DNA of 64,000 nt, taken from positions 17,858 to 81,857 of the forward strand of contig DIAF01000027.1 in assembly GCA_002414665.1 (NCBI GenBank). Reading direction: 5' to 3'. Position numbers and translations under genes: made by a program. The stretch comes from Halieaceae bacterium UBA5085. Lineage in GTDB: Bacteria > Pseudomonadota > Gammaproteobacteria > Pseudomonadales > Halieaceae. The notes under the pieces are model-generated. The model was not told the origin of the DNA. It saw only the letters and a list, made by a program, of their open reading frames with translations, and did not search any database. This document shows positions 34,713 to 43,324 of the stretch, piece after piece. The first letter of the stretch is position 1. Each line of letters opens with the position of its first letter.

Positions 34713-37700
34713 TCAACTCTCGGTTGTGCCGGCCCGGGTTTTAACATTCCCGGTGCGCTTTGCCAACAGACGATAGGCGGCCGGAACAACATACAACGAT
34801 AGCAGAGAGCCGAGCAGCATCCCCCCAATGACTGCCAGACCCAACGGCACGCGGCTCTGTGAGCCCGCGCCGAGTGCCAGCGCGATGGGCAGTGTGCCGA
34901 GCACGGTCGACAGGGTGGTCATGAGAATGGGCCGGAAGCGGGCCGCGGCGGCCTCTTCGACGGCTTCGTTGATGCTCAGTCCCGCGGCACGGCGCTGGTT
35001 GGCAAACTCCACGATGAGAATGCCGTTCTTGGTGACCAGGCCGATGAGCATGATCAGCCCGATCTCCGAAAAAATGTTCAGGGTCTGGTTGAAATACCAC
35101 AGGGTGATCAGGCCTCCGGTGAGCGCCATGGGCACGGTGAGCATGATGGCGAGGGGGTCGCGGAAGCTCTCGAACTGTGCAGCCAGCACCAGATAGATCA
35201 GCAGCAGGGCCAGTACGAAGACGAAAACCAGGCTGCTGCCTGTTTCGGCAAATTCGCGCGACTGTCCGGCGAGCTCGGTGGTGTAGCTCTCGTCAAGCAC
35301 CTCACTGGCCACTTCGCGCATGGCCTGTATACCGCTTTCAAGTGCGACGCCCTCCGCCAGGTTGGCCGAGAAGGTTGCGGCGGTGAAGCGGTTGAAGCGA
35401 TACAGGACGGGCGCGGCGCTTTGCTCGCGCACGGTGACCAGATTAGGCAGGGGTACCAGGGTGCCGTCTGCGGCGCGTACGGAAAGTCGCGACAGGTCGG
35501 CCGGCTCGTCGCGCCCCTGGCGCACCATCTGGCCTATGATCTCATACTGTTCACCGTCCTTGAGGAAGTAGCCGAAACGCTGGCCGCTGAAGGAGGCCTG
35601 CACGATGTCGGCAATCTCGCGGGTGTTCACGCCGATGGCCTCGGCGCGGTCGCGGTCAATTTCCAGCACCAGCTCCGGCTGGTTGAACTTGAGGTTAACG
35701 TCCACATAGCTGAACGCGGGGTGTTGCTGGGCGCGTTCAAGGAACCGCGGAATGACCTCGCGCACTTTCTCGATGTCGGTATTCTGCACCACGAACTGTA
35801 CGGGCAGGCCGCGTCCGCCCACGTTGATGGTATCAAACTGGCGTACAAAGCCCTGCAGCTGCGGAAAGTCAGCCAGTGCCGCGGTCAGGTTGGCCGCCAC
35901 CTGCGCCTGGGTTTGCTCCCGTTCCTCCGGTGCTTTCAGAACCACTCGCGAGAAGCCGGTGTTGACGGTCGTGGATGAGCCGAAACCCGGCGAGGTGACC
36001 GTGAGCCGGGCCTTTACCGCGTCGCCCCCGGCCTCGGCGATCAGCGTATCGAGGTCACGCATGGCCGCGGACATGTAGTCGAAGCCGGCGCCTTCGGGGC
36101 CGCGCGCCGAGACGAACAGCTGGCTCCTGTCCTCCAGTGGCGCCAGCTCCTGGGGCATGCTGCGGAACAGGGTGATGATCAGGCCCAGGCAGGCAAGCAG
36201 GATCAGCGCCGCCCAGCTGCGGTGACGCAGGAAGGCGCGCAGCGATGCCCGATAGCCAGCGGCAAGCCGGACAAAGAAAGGCTCGGTGGCCCGGTACAGC
36301 GCCGGGTGCCGGGCGCGATTCTTGAGGAAGCGGGCGCAAAGCATCGGAGCCAGGGTCAGTGCAACAAAGGAGGAGATGACCACGGCGGCAGCCAGGGTGA
36401 CGCCGAACTCACGGAACAGCACACCCGTGAGGCCGCCGAGGAAAATCAGCGGCGCAAACACCGCAACCAGTGCCAGAGTGGTGGCGATGACGGCGAAGAA
36501 GATCTCCTTCACACCCTCCGCGCCGGCGACCGCCGGCTTCTGTCCCTGTTCGATACGCTTATAGATGTTTTCCACCACGACAATGGCGTCATCCACTACC
36601 AGTCCGATGGCCAGAACCATCCCCAGCAGTGTCAGCACATTGATGGAAAAACCGGCGAGGTACAGCACGAAGAACGTGCCGGTCAGCGCAATGGGAATGG
36701 TCAGCAGGGGAATGATGGTGGTGCGCCACTCGCGCAGGAAGGCAAAGATCGTCGCACACACCAGCAGCAGGGCGATGCCCAGGGTTTGCATCACCTCCAG
36801 AATACTGGCGCGTATGAATGTCGTGGTGTCAAAGCCCACCGCAACGTCAACGTCTTCCGGCAGGTCGCGCTCGATAATCGCCAGCCGGCGGTAGAACTCG
36901 TCGGCGATCGCGATTTCATTGGCGCCGCTTTGCGGACGCAGCACGACGCCGACATTGGTGATGCCGTCCCGGCGCAATACCGTGCGCTCGTTCAGTGGCC
37001 CGATCTCGGCGCGGCCGACATCCCGCAGGCGCACCAGCCGGTCGCCCTCCCGCCGGACGACCCGGTTGTTGAAGTCCTCGGGATCCTCCCCCAGGCGGCT
37101 GAGGGTGCGGATATTGATATCGACGGCTTCGCCTTCCAGCGTACCCGTGGGCAACTCCACGTTGGCGGCCTGCAGGGCATTGCGTACATCGATGGCCGTG
37201 AGCCCGTGGGCGACCAGCGCGTCCGGGTCCAGCCACAGGCGCATGGCATATTCCTTGTAGCCCCAGATATCCACCTGTCCCACGCCGGAGATGGTTTCAA
37301 AGCGCGACTTGAACAGGTTGTCTGCCAGCGCGCTGAGTTCCATCAGGTTGCGCTGCTGGCTGCGTACACTGAGGAAGATGATGGGGTCGCCATCGGCATC
37401 GGCCTTGTAGATGGTGGGCGCCTCCGCCGCATTCGGCAGGCGCCGCATGGCGGAGCCGACCCGGTCGCGGATGTCGTTGGCGGCGGTATCCAGGTCGTCG
37501 CCGAGGGAGAACTCCGTGGTGACCGTGCTCAGCCCCTCGCGGCTGATCGAGGTCATGGTGCGAATACCCGCGACTGTATTGAGCTCTTCCTCCAAAGCCT
37601 CGGTAATCTGGCTCTCGACCACGCTGGCGTTGGCGCCCGGGTAGCCGGTTTGCACGGAAATGATGGGTCGCTGCGCCATGGGGAATTCGCGCACGCCCAA

Positions 37701-37793
37701 TTCGCGCAGCCCAATCAGGCCAAAGACGATGATTACAATGGACATCACCACCGCCAGCACGGGGCGGCGGATACTGATTTCGTGCAGCGCCAT
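34713..37793 (-). CDS. RND-family efflux permease (HAE1/AcrB type)
   Basis: A 1026-residue proton-driven inner-membrane exporter with the standard twelve membrane helices and two large periplasmic loops. The N-terminal IRRPVLAVVMSIVIIVFG, the proton-relay segment GLVVDDAIVVVENIYKR of TM4 and the GLVTKNGILIVEFANQRR segment of TM10 identify the family. Its start overlaps the stop of the adaptor gene by one base. No outer-membrane factor gene is next to it, so it probably uses a TolC-like channel encoded elsewhere. Substrates are unknown. Confidence 0.94.
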   Translation of the reverse strand: MALHEISIRRPVLAVVMSIVIIVFGLIGLRELGVREFPMAQRPIISVQTGYPGANASVVESQITEALEEELNTVAGIRTMTSISREGLSTVTTEFSLGDDLDTAANDIRDRVGSAMRRLPNAAEAPTIYKADADGDPIIFLSVRSQQRNLMELSALADNLFKSRFETISGVGQVDIWGYKEYAMRLWLDPDALVAHGLTAIDVRNALQAANVELPTGTLEGEAVDINIRTLSRLGEDPEDFNNRVVRREGDRLVRLRDVGRAEIGPLNERTVLRRDGITNVGVVLRPQSGANEIAIADEFYRRLAIIERDLPEDVDVAVGFDTTTFIRASILEVMQTLGIALLLVCATIFAFLREWRTTIIPLLTIPIALTGTFFVLYLAGFSINVLTLLGMVLAIGLVVDDAIVVVENIYKRIEQGQKPAVAGAEGVKEIFFAVIATTLALVAVFAPLIFLGGLTGVLFREFGVTLAAAVVISSFVALTLAPMLCARFLKNRARHPALYRATEPFFVRLAAGYRASLRAFLRHRSWAALILLACLGLIITLFRSMPQELAPLEDRSQLFVSARGPEGAGFDYMSAAMRDLDTLIAEAGGDAVKARLTVTSPGFGSSTTVNTGFSRVVLKAPEEREQTQAQVAANLTAALADFPQLQGFVRQFDTINVGGRGLPVQFVVQNTDIEKVREVIPRFLERAQQHPAFSYVDVNLKFNQPELVLEIDRDRAEAIGVNTREIADIVQASFSGQRFGYFLKDGEQYEIIGQMVRQGRDEPADLSRLSVRAADGTLVPLPNLVTVREQSAAPVLYRFNRFTAATFSANLAEGVALESGIQAMREVASEVLDESYTTELAGQSREFAETGSSLVFVFVLALLLIYLVLAAQFESFRDPLAIMLTVPMALTGGLITLWYFNQTLNIFSEIGLIMLIGLVTKNGILIVEFANQRRAAGLSINEAVEEAAAARFRPILMTTLSTVLGTLPIALALGAGSQSRVPLGLAVIGGMLLGSLLSLYVVPAAYRLLAKRTGNVKTRAGTTES

Positions 37794-38848
37794 CAGCTGA
37801 GGTCCAGCGTGCGTTGCACCGTCACCGGTTGCCCGTTGCGGATCGACTGGATGCCGGAGGTAATGACTTCCATGCCCGGCTCAAGCCCGCTGAGGATCTC
37901 CACCCGGCTGGCGTCGCGGTAGCCGGTTTCAACCTCGTGGCTGACGGCGATGCCATTTTCCACGGTAAATACCGTGACCGCTTCCAGGTTCTGCAACACC
38001 GCGATGCTGGGTACCACCAGGGCTGCATCGTTGCGTGTCACCAGTTCCACCCGCGCGTAGTTGCCGGGCAGGAGTACGCCATCCGGGTTCTCGACATCTG
38101 CCCGCACTGTGAGGGTACGCGTTGACGGGTCCACCCGCGACTCGATAGCCCGCACCTCGGCGGGGAAGGGGTTGGCATGGCCGCTCACGGTAAGCGACAG
38201 GGTGGTGCCCGGCACCAGCCGCTGCCGGTAGCGCTCCGGCACGCTGAAGTCGACGTGCAGGTCAGCAACGGTTTGCAGGGTGGTGATCAACGTGTCTGCT
38301 TCAATCAGGTCGCCGGTGCTGACCTGCCGCAGACCGAGGGTGCCGGCAAAGGGGGCCTCGATGCGGCTTTTTGCCAATCGTGCCCGCAGGCGTGACACCT
38401 CGGCGCGCAGTACTTCTCGGCGACTGATGGCGTCATCCCGGTCGCTGGCGGTGACGGCGCCGGTGCCGAACAGGTTTTGCAGGCGCTCGGCCTGGGTGCT
38501 GGCCAGGGTCAGCTGTTCCTCCAGAGAGCGCAGCTCCGCGCTGAGTTCCGCGGACTCTATCAGGATGATGGGGTCGCCAGCGCGCACGGTCTGGCCATCC
38601 TCAAAGAGGATTTTTTCCACCTTGCCCCGCAACTCGCTGCGAATGTTGATCGATTGTTCGGCGGCCAGCGTGCCATTGAAGAACAACCGACTCTCGAAGG
38701 CCTGCGGCTCGAGGCGCTGGGTGCGCACTGTCGCAGCGCTGCGTTGCGGCTGCGCGCCCACTGCCGGGCCGGGTGCCGGTTGCAGGCGGGGCCACAGCAA
38801 CGCGCCAGCGGCCGCAATGGCGAGTGCGGCGATGAGAAAACGTTTCAT
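37793..38848 (-). CDS. RND efflux periplasmic adaptor (membrane fusion protein)
   Basis: About 351 residues (start MKRFLIAALAIAA) with a single N-terminal membrane anchor. The biotinyl-lipoyl-like halves are at about 62-95 and 165-200 (GKVEKILFEDGQTV and IEAPFAGTLGLRQVSTGD), separated by a short alpha-hairpin. Beta-barrel and membrane-proximal domains follow. It bridges the pump to an outer-membrane channel. The long frame upstream of 38848 covers the promoter region and is not part of the protein. Confidence 0.93.
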   Translation of the reverse strand: MKRFLIAALAIAAAGALLWPRLQPAPGPAVGAQPQRSAATVRTQRLEPQAFESRLFFNGTLAAEQSINIRSELRGKVEKILFEDGQTVRAGDPIILIESAELSAELRSLEEQLTLASTQAERLQNLFGTGAVTASDRDDAISRREVLRAEVSRLRARLAKSRIEAPFAGTLGLRQVSTGDLIEADTLITTLQTVADLHVDFSVPERYRQRLVPGTTLSLTVSGHANPFPAEVRAIESRVDPSTRTLTVRADVENPDGVLLPGNYARVELVTRNDAALVVPSIAVLQNLEAVTVFTVENGIAVSHEVETGYRDASRVEILSGLEPGMEVITSGIQSIRNGQPVTVQRTLDLS

Positions 38849-38980
38849 GAAAATTCCTGTATGCCGGGCGCAGGGACTGCCGGTTGCGCGCCGCCGATTA
38901 TACCGCAAAAACCCAGCGGTCATTGACCCCAGCTGGCGCCCTGGGTTCCCCGGGGCGCTGCCTGTTGTCGCCAAAGCGCG

Positions 38981-38986
38981 TATAAT
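38981..38986 (+). promoter_or_regulatory. -10 element of the prfC promoter
   Basis: A consensus TATAAT hexamer 26 nt before the prfC start codon, within the 164-bp divergent gap between prfC and the efflux adaptor. The matching -35 is weak (GCTGCC at 18-bp spacing). The position implies a leader of roughly 20 nt. Confidence 0.55.
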
Positions 38987-39012
38987 CCCCCGTTTTTCCG
39001 GCAGGTTCCAGC

Positions 39013-40590
39013 ATGGCAGACTTGACAAAGGCAATTGCCAACCGACGCACATTCGCCATCATCTCGCACCCCGACGCAGGCAAGACCACCATCACCGAAA
39101 AACTGCTGCTGTTGGGCAATGCGATACAGGTAGCGGGCAGTGTCAAAGGCAAGCGCGGCCCTCACGCGACCTCCGACTGGATGACCCTGGAGCAGGAGCG
39201 GGGCATTTCCGTGACGTCCTCGGTGATGCAATTCCCGTACCGCGGGCGTACCGTGAACCTGCTGGATACGCCCGGCCACGAGGACTTCTCCGAGGATACC
39301 TATCGAACGCTGACTGCCGTCGATTCAGCCTTGATGGTGATTGACGGCGCAAAAGGGGTGGAGGACCGCACGATCAAGCTGATGGGGGTCTGTCGCCTGC
39401 GCGACACGCCGATCTTCAGCTTCGTCAACAAGATGGACCGGGACATCCGCGACCCGATTGAGCTGCTCGATGAAATCGAGTCGGTGCTGGACATCGCCGG
39501 CGCGCCCATCAACTGGCCCATCGGCATGGGGCGCGATTTCAAGGGCGTCTACAATCTGTATACGGACGTGATCCATGTGTTCACCCCGGGTCAGGGCAGC
39601 ATACTGCCTGACGACCGCCGCATCGAAGGTCTGGCGAGTACCGAGGGGCGCGCGCTGTTGGGCGATGCATGGGAAGAATTCGCAGAGGAAATCGAGCTTG
39701 TTCGAGGTGCCAGTCATCCGTTTGATCAACAGGCCTTTCTCGCCGGCAAGCTGAGCCCCGTCTTCTTCGGCACGGCATTGGGCAACTTTGGTGTGCGTGA
39801 AATGCTCGACGATTTCGTCGAGTGGGCACCGGCTCCCCAGGGCCGGGAAGCCGCCCAGCGGCAGGTGAGTGCTGCGGAGCCCACGTTTTCTGGCTTCGTG
39901 TTCAAGATTCAGGCCAATATGGATCCCCGGCACCGGGACCGCATTGCCTTTCTGCGGGTGTGCTCCGGTCGCTACGAGAAGGGCATGAAGATGCGCCATA
40001 CCCGTATCGGCAAGGATGTGCGCGTGGTCGACGCAGTGAGTTTCAAGGCGGGCGAGCGGGTGCTGGTGGAGGAGGCCTTCGCGGGCGATATTATCGGCCT
40101 GCACAACCACGGCACAATCCAGATCGGTGACACCTTTACCGAAGGCGAGGAGCTGCAGTTCTCAGGCATCCCGCACTTTGCGCCGGAACTGTTTCGCCGC
40201 ATTCGTCTGCGTGACCCGATGAAGTCCAAGCAACTGCAAAAGGGGCTGCAGCAACTCTCCGAGGAGGGATCAACCCAGGTGTTTGCACCCCTGAATTCAT
40301 CGGACCTGATTGTGGGTGCGGTCGGTCAATTGCAGTTTGATGTCGTCGTTTACCGGCTGGCGGATGAGTACAAGGTGGAAGCGGGCTATGAGCCGGTCAA
40401 CGTGTACACGGCCCGCTGGGTACACAGTGACGACCCGCGCAAACTGGAGGAGTTCCGGAAAAAGGCCTCTGACCAGCTCTCGATTGATGGCGGTGGGCAC
40501 CTGACCTACCTGGCACCCACGCGGGTCAACCTGTCGCTGATGGAGGAGCGCTGGCCGGACATTGAGTTCCTCGCCACGCGCGAACACTAG
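39013..40590 (+). CDS. prfC: Peptide chain release factor 3
   Basis: A 525-residue translational GTPase that removes RF1/RF2 from the ribosome after termination. The P-loop HPDAGKTT is at 19-26, switch II DTPGHEDFSEDTYR and the NKMD motif follow, and then the RF3-type domains II and III. Length and motifs are typical. It is divergent from the efflux genes and convergent with the glutathione peroxidase gene (15-nt gap). Confidence 0.96.
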   Translation: MADLTKAIANRRTFAIISHPDAGKTTITEKLLLLGNAIQVAGSVKGKRGPHATSDWMTLEQERGISVTSSVMQFPYRGRTVNLLDTPGHEDFSEDTYRTLTAVDSALMVIDGAKGVEDRTIKLMGVCRLRDTPIFSFVNKMDRDIRDPIELLDEIESVLDIAGAPINWPIGMGRDFKGVYNLYTDVIHVFTPGQGSILPDDRRIEGLASTEGRALLGDAWEEFAEEIELVRGASHPFDQQAFLAGKLSPVFFGTALGNFGVREMLDDFVEWAPAPQGREAAQRQVSAAEPTFSGFVFKIQANMDPRHRDRIAFLRVCSGRYEKGMKMRHTRIGKDVRVVDAVSFKAGERVLVEEAFAGDIIGLHNHGTIQIGDTFTEGEELQFSGIPHFAPELFRRIRLRDPMKSKQLQKGLQQLSEEGSTQVFAPLNSSDLIVGAVGQLQFDVVVYRLADEYKVEAGYEPVNVYTARWVHSDDPRKLEEFRKKASDQLSIDGGGHLTYLAPTRVNLSLMEERWPDIEFLATREH

Positions 40591-40605
40591 CCCGCAGCCT
40601 CTGTC

Positions 40606-41091
40606 TCAGGGCAGCAGGGATTCGATATCGCTAGCGATATCTTCCGGGCGCGTTGTGGGTGCGTAGCGCTTGACCACGTTGCCCTCGGTGTCGATCAGGA
40701 ACTTGGTGAAGTTCCACTTGATGCCCTGTGACCCGAGCGCCCCGGGCGCCTGCTTTTTCAGGTGTTGAAACAGGGGATCTGCAGCGGCACCGTTGACGTC
40801 CACCTTGGCAAACATGGGGAAACTCACCCCGTAGTTGATCTGGCAGAACTCCATGATTTCATCATTGCTGCCGGGATCCTGTTTACCGAACTGGTTGCAG
40901 GGAAAACCGAGAACGGCAAAACCGCGTTCGCGGTAGGTTTCATAGAGCTTTTCCAGCCCCGCGAATTGTGGCGTGAAGCCGCACTTGGACGCGGTGTTCA
41001 CCACCAGCAGCACTTTGCCGCGGTAGTCTTCCAGGGTGGCTGCCTTGCCGTTGGGCAATGCGCAGGTGAAGTCATACAGTGAACTGGTCAT
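40606..41091 (-). CDS. Glutathione peroxidase family (thiol peroxidase)
   Basis: About 161 residues. The peroxidatic position in NTASKCGFTPQ is Cys37 and not selenocysteine. The second motif GFPCNQFGKQDPG and the KWNFTKFLID segment with the active-site Trp and Asn are present, so the catalytic set is complete. It reduces peroxides, probably with thioredoxin or glutathione. The start at 41091 follows GGAG at 6 nt; the in-frame extension up to 41259 overlaps the desaturase gene and lacks family similarity. Confidence 0.93.
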   Translation of the reverse strand: MTSSLYDFTCALPNGKAATLEDYRGKVLLVVNTASKCGFTPQFAGLEKLYETYRERGFAVLGFPCNQFGKQDPGSNDEIMEFCQINYGVSFPMFAKVDVNGAAADPLFQHLKKQAPGALGSQGIKWNFTKFLIDTEGNVVKRYAPTTRPEDIASDIESLLP

Positions 41092-41138
41092 AGGGCGTCT
41101 CCTGTGTGGGACTGTTACGCGCGCTGGCGCCTTTGGGA

Positions 41139-42320
41139 TCAGGCGCCCGCGGCGGCGGGCATCTGCAGTTGCTGCAGCAGCATGCCCAGCCGTTTGCGCT
41201 GGTTCTCCAGTGCGTACTCCAGTTCCTTCAGGCGGGAGCGGAGGGCAGCGTGCTCCCACCTGTCCAGCATCTGCAGACGGCGTGCTTCCAGGGCATCGCC
41301 GAGGTCTGCCACCTTGCGCTCATAGCGTTCAGATTGCAGTGCCCGCCACTGGTTGACGGACTCGGTGAACAGCTGGTACTCGCGTTCCAGCAGTTCGCGC
41401 AGTGTCTCATTGCCTGCCTTCGCCTCCAGCTCACGGCGGGCCCGGGCAAACTGGGTGTCGAGCATCGCGCGCTGGATGCGGAAGTCTGGCACCCGCACCA
41501 GATTGCTCGCCAATCCCACGCTGGCGCACAGTCGAATCATCCACTTGGTGGGATCCCACTGCCACCAGCGTATGCCGTTGCGGTAATCATTCTGGAAGAT
41601 GTGATGGAAATTGTGGTAACCCTCACCGTAGGTCAGGAAGGCAAGAAAACCGTTATCCCGGGCGCTATTGGCCTCGGTGTAGGGACGGCTGCCCCAGAAA
41701 TGCGCGAGTGAGTTGATAAAGAATGTCACGTGGTGGTTGACCACCAGTCGCAACAGACCCACCAGCAACACGGTACCTACCACGTCACCCAATGCCAGGC
41801 CCAGCAGCAGGGGCAGCCCCAGGTTCATGAATGTGGTCAACGCCACGTAGTGGCGGTGTTGCCACATCACGATCGGGTCCCGTTCAAGGTCCCTGGCGTT
41901 GCTGAAATCGTTCTCGCCGCTGGGGTAGTCGCGCAGCATCCAGCCCATGTGGCTGAACCAGAGACCGCGCCCCGCCGAGTAGGGATCCTTGTCGTTGTCG
42001 TCCACGTGCCGGTGGTGCCGGCGGTGATCAGAGGCCCAGATCAGGATGCTGTTTTGCAGCGCGCCGGCACCCCAGAAAGCGAAAAACCACTTCAGGACGG
42101 GGTGTGCCTCGTAGGCCTTGTGTGCCCACAGGCGATGGTAGCCTCCGGTAATCGACAGGCCGTTCAGGTACAGAAACACCAGTGCCCACAACCACTGCGA
42201 GGCAGAAAACCCGTGGTATATCGCCCACAGGGGTACCAGGACAATGGCCAGCAGGGGAAAGCCGACAAAAATCACCGTATTGACGGCAATCAGTGGGGGT
42301 TTAACTACGGTCTCGGGCAT
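41139..42320 (-). CDS. Delta-9 type fatty acid desaturase with C-terminal coiled-coil tail
   Basis: About 393 residues of the membrane di-iron acyl-CoA/acyl-lipid desaturase family. The three His boxes are HRLWAH, HRRHH and HNFHH, and four membrane helices are expected. The desaturase core ends near residue 285. The last 105 or so residues are strongly charged and heptad-like (RARRELEAKAGNETLRELLE, then ALRSRLKELEYALENQRKRL), which suggests a coiled-coil extension. The ATG at 42320 (MPETVV) was used; the upstream in-frame TTG is unlikely. It would introduce double bonds into membrane lipids, for instance in cold adaptation. Confidence 0.92.
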   Translation of the reverse strand: MPETVVKPPLIAVNTVIFVGFPLLAIVLVPLWAIYHGFSASQWLWALVFLYLNGLSITGGYHRLWAHKAYEAHPVLKWFFAFWGAGALQNSILIWASDHRRHHRHVDDNDKDPYSAGRGLWFSHMGWMLRDYPSGENDFSNARDLERDPIVMWQHRHYVALTTFMNLGLPLLLGLALGDVVGTVLLVGLLRLVVNHHVTFFINSLAHFWGSRPYTEANSARDNGFLAFLTYGEGYHNFHHIFQNDYRNGIRWWQWDPTKWMIRLCASVGLASNLVRVPDFRIQRAMLDTQFARARRELEAKAGNETLRELLEREYQLFTESVNQWRALQSERYERKVADLGDALEARRLQMLDRWEHAALRSRLKELEYALENQRKRLGMLLQQLQMPAAAGA

Positions 42321-42389
42321 GGATTGCAATGCTCAGGCAGGTGGAATTCTTGGGGGGCATACTAGCGTGCCACAGTGAAAAAGTCTCGC

Positions 42390-43220
42390 TCACGGCAACC
42401 GCAGGCTAACCAGCAGCGGGTTGTGATCAGAGGTCTCCACGGGGATCACCACCGCGGATGCAGTCTGCAGGCCACGCACCAGGACATGATCCAGCGCGTT
42501 GCCGAACACCGTGGTCCGGAGGTCTGGCATGAAGCGCACCGCGCTCAGGTCGTGCGCCGCCATGAAGTCCTGCAGTGCCTGCATCCGGTTGGTGTTCCAG
42601 GTGTTGAGATCGCCGGCGATCAGCACCGGGCCGGTGTGGCGCTGGATCAGCGCGGAGAGCGCAGCCAACTGCTCCCGGTAGCGCTGCAGGCCGAAGCTGA
42701 AGTTTACCGAGTGGATGTTGATCGCCAACAGGCGTTCGTCTCGACCCGCCAGGGGGTATTCGGTCACCGATGCCGCCTTGGGGGTTTGCAGCAGGGGTTC
42801 GTCGGAGGAAAAGTCGCACTCGAGGCTGGGTGGGTGCCGGCTCAGGGTGAGCACACCAGTGACGTCGCGGTCATTGCGGTAGCCCGGTGCGAAAGCCAGG
42901 AAGCCCGCTTCCGGCACGGTGCTGGGGATGGCGGCGGAGACGGAGGCCTCCTGCAGGAAAGCCAGCTCGGCGCCGCTGGCGAACAGCTGCAGATCCTCCG
43001 CCCAGCCTGGATTGCCCGCCTTCTGTATGTTCCAGCTGAGGATATGGATGTCAGGCCCCAGCGGTACCGCATTCTGCCGCTGCTCTGCACCCAGTCCGGC
43101 TGCGCAGTGGGCTATATCCTGTGGTTCCGCTCCGGCCAGGGCAGCCCGACACAGCAATAGCATGACCACAATACAGCGGGCGACGGCGAGGGTTGCAGGG
43201 GCATCAAAGGGGGGTGTCAT
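42390..43220 (-). CDS. Endonuclease/exonuclease/phosphatase-family protein, secreted
   Basis: A 276-residue EEP-fold protein with an N-terminal hydrophobic signal (residues 8-30). The active-site segments are SWNIQKAG (Asn/Asp metal site), LQEAS (Glu), NIHSVNF, AGDLNTWN and SDHNPL, so the catalytic set of this metal-dependent fold is complete. A signal peptide suggests periplasmic or extracellular action on a phosphodiester, either nucleic acid or lipid. The substrate is not deducible. Confidence 0.85.
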   Translation of the reverse strand: MTPPFDAPATLAVARCIVVMLLLCRAALAGAEPQDIAHCAAGLGAEQRQNAVPLGPDIHILSWNIQKAGNPGWAEDLQLFASGAELAFLQEASVSAAIPSTVPEAGFLAFAPGYRNDRDVTGVLTLSRHPPSLECDFSSDEPLLQTPKAASVTEYPLAGRDERLLAINIHSVNFSFGLQRYREQLAALSALIQRHTGPVLIAGDLNTWNTNRMQALQDFMAAHDLSAVRFMPDLRTTVFGNALDHVLVRGLQTASAVVIPVETSDHNPLLVSLRLP

Positions 43221-43324
43221 GATCGTGAGTATACTGCGCTTTGGGCAAAAAAGGCGGGTGTCGGCGGAGCCGGGTCAGGTGCAGATCCTTGGACCTGCGG
43301 GTGCTGCAAAGGTTCCCGCTGCGC

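Noticed and set aside
34690..34742. Terminator between glgA and the convergent RND gene
   Set aside because: The CCCGGCCCGG / CCGGCCCGGG repeat has a central mismatch, reaches into the RND coding end and lacks a T-run.
36222..37922. 566-residue plus-strand frame antisense to the RND permease
   Set aside because: The minus-strand protein has full RND motifs; the antisense product is rich in His, Gly and Gln with no fold signature.
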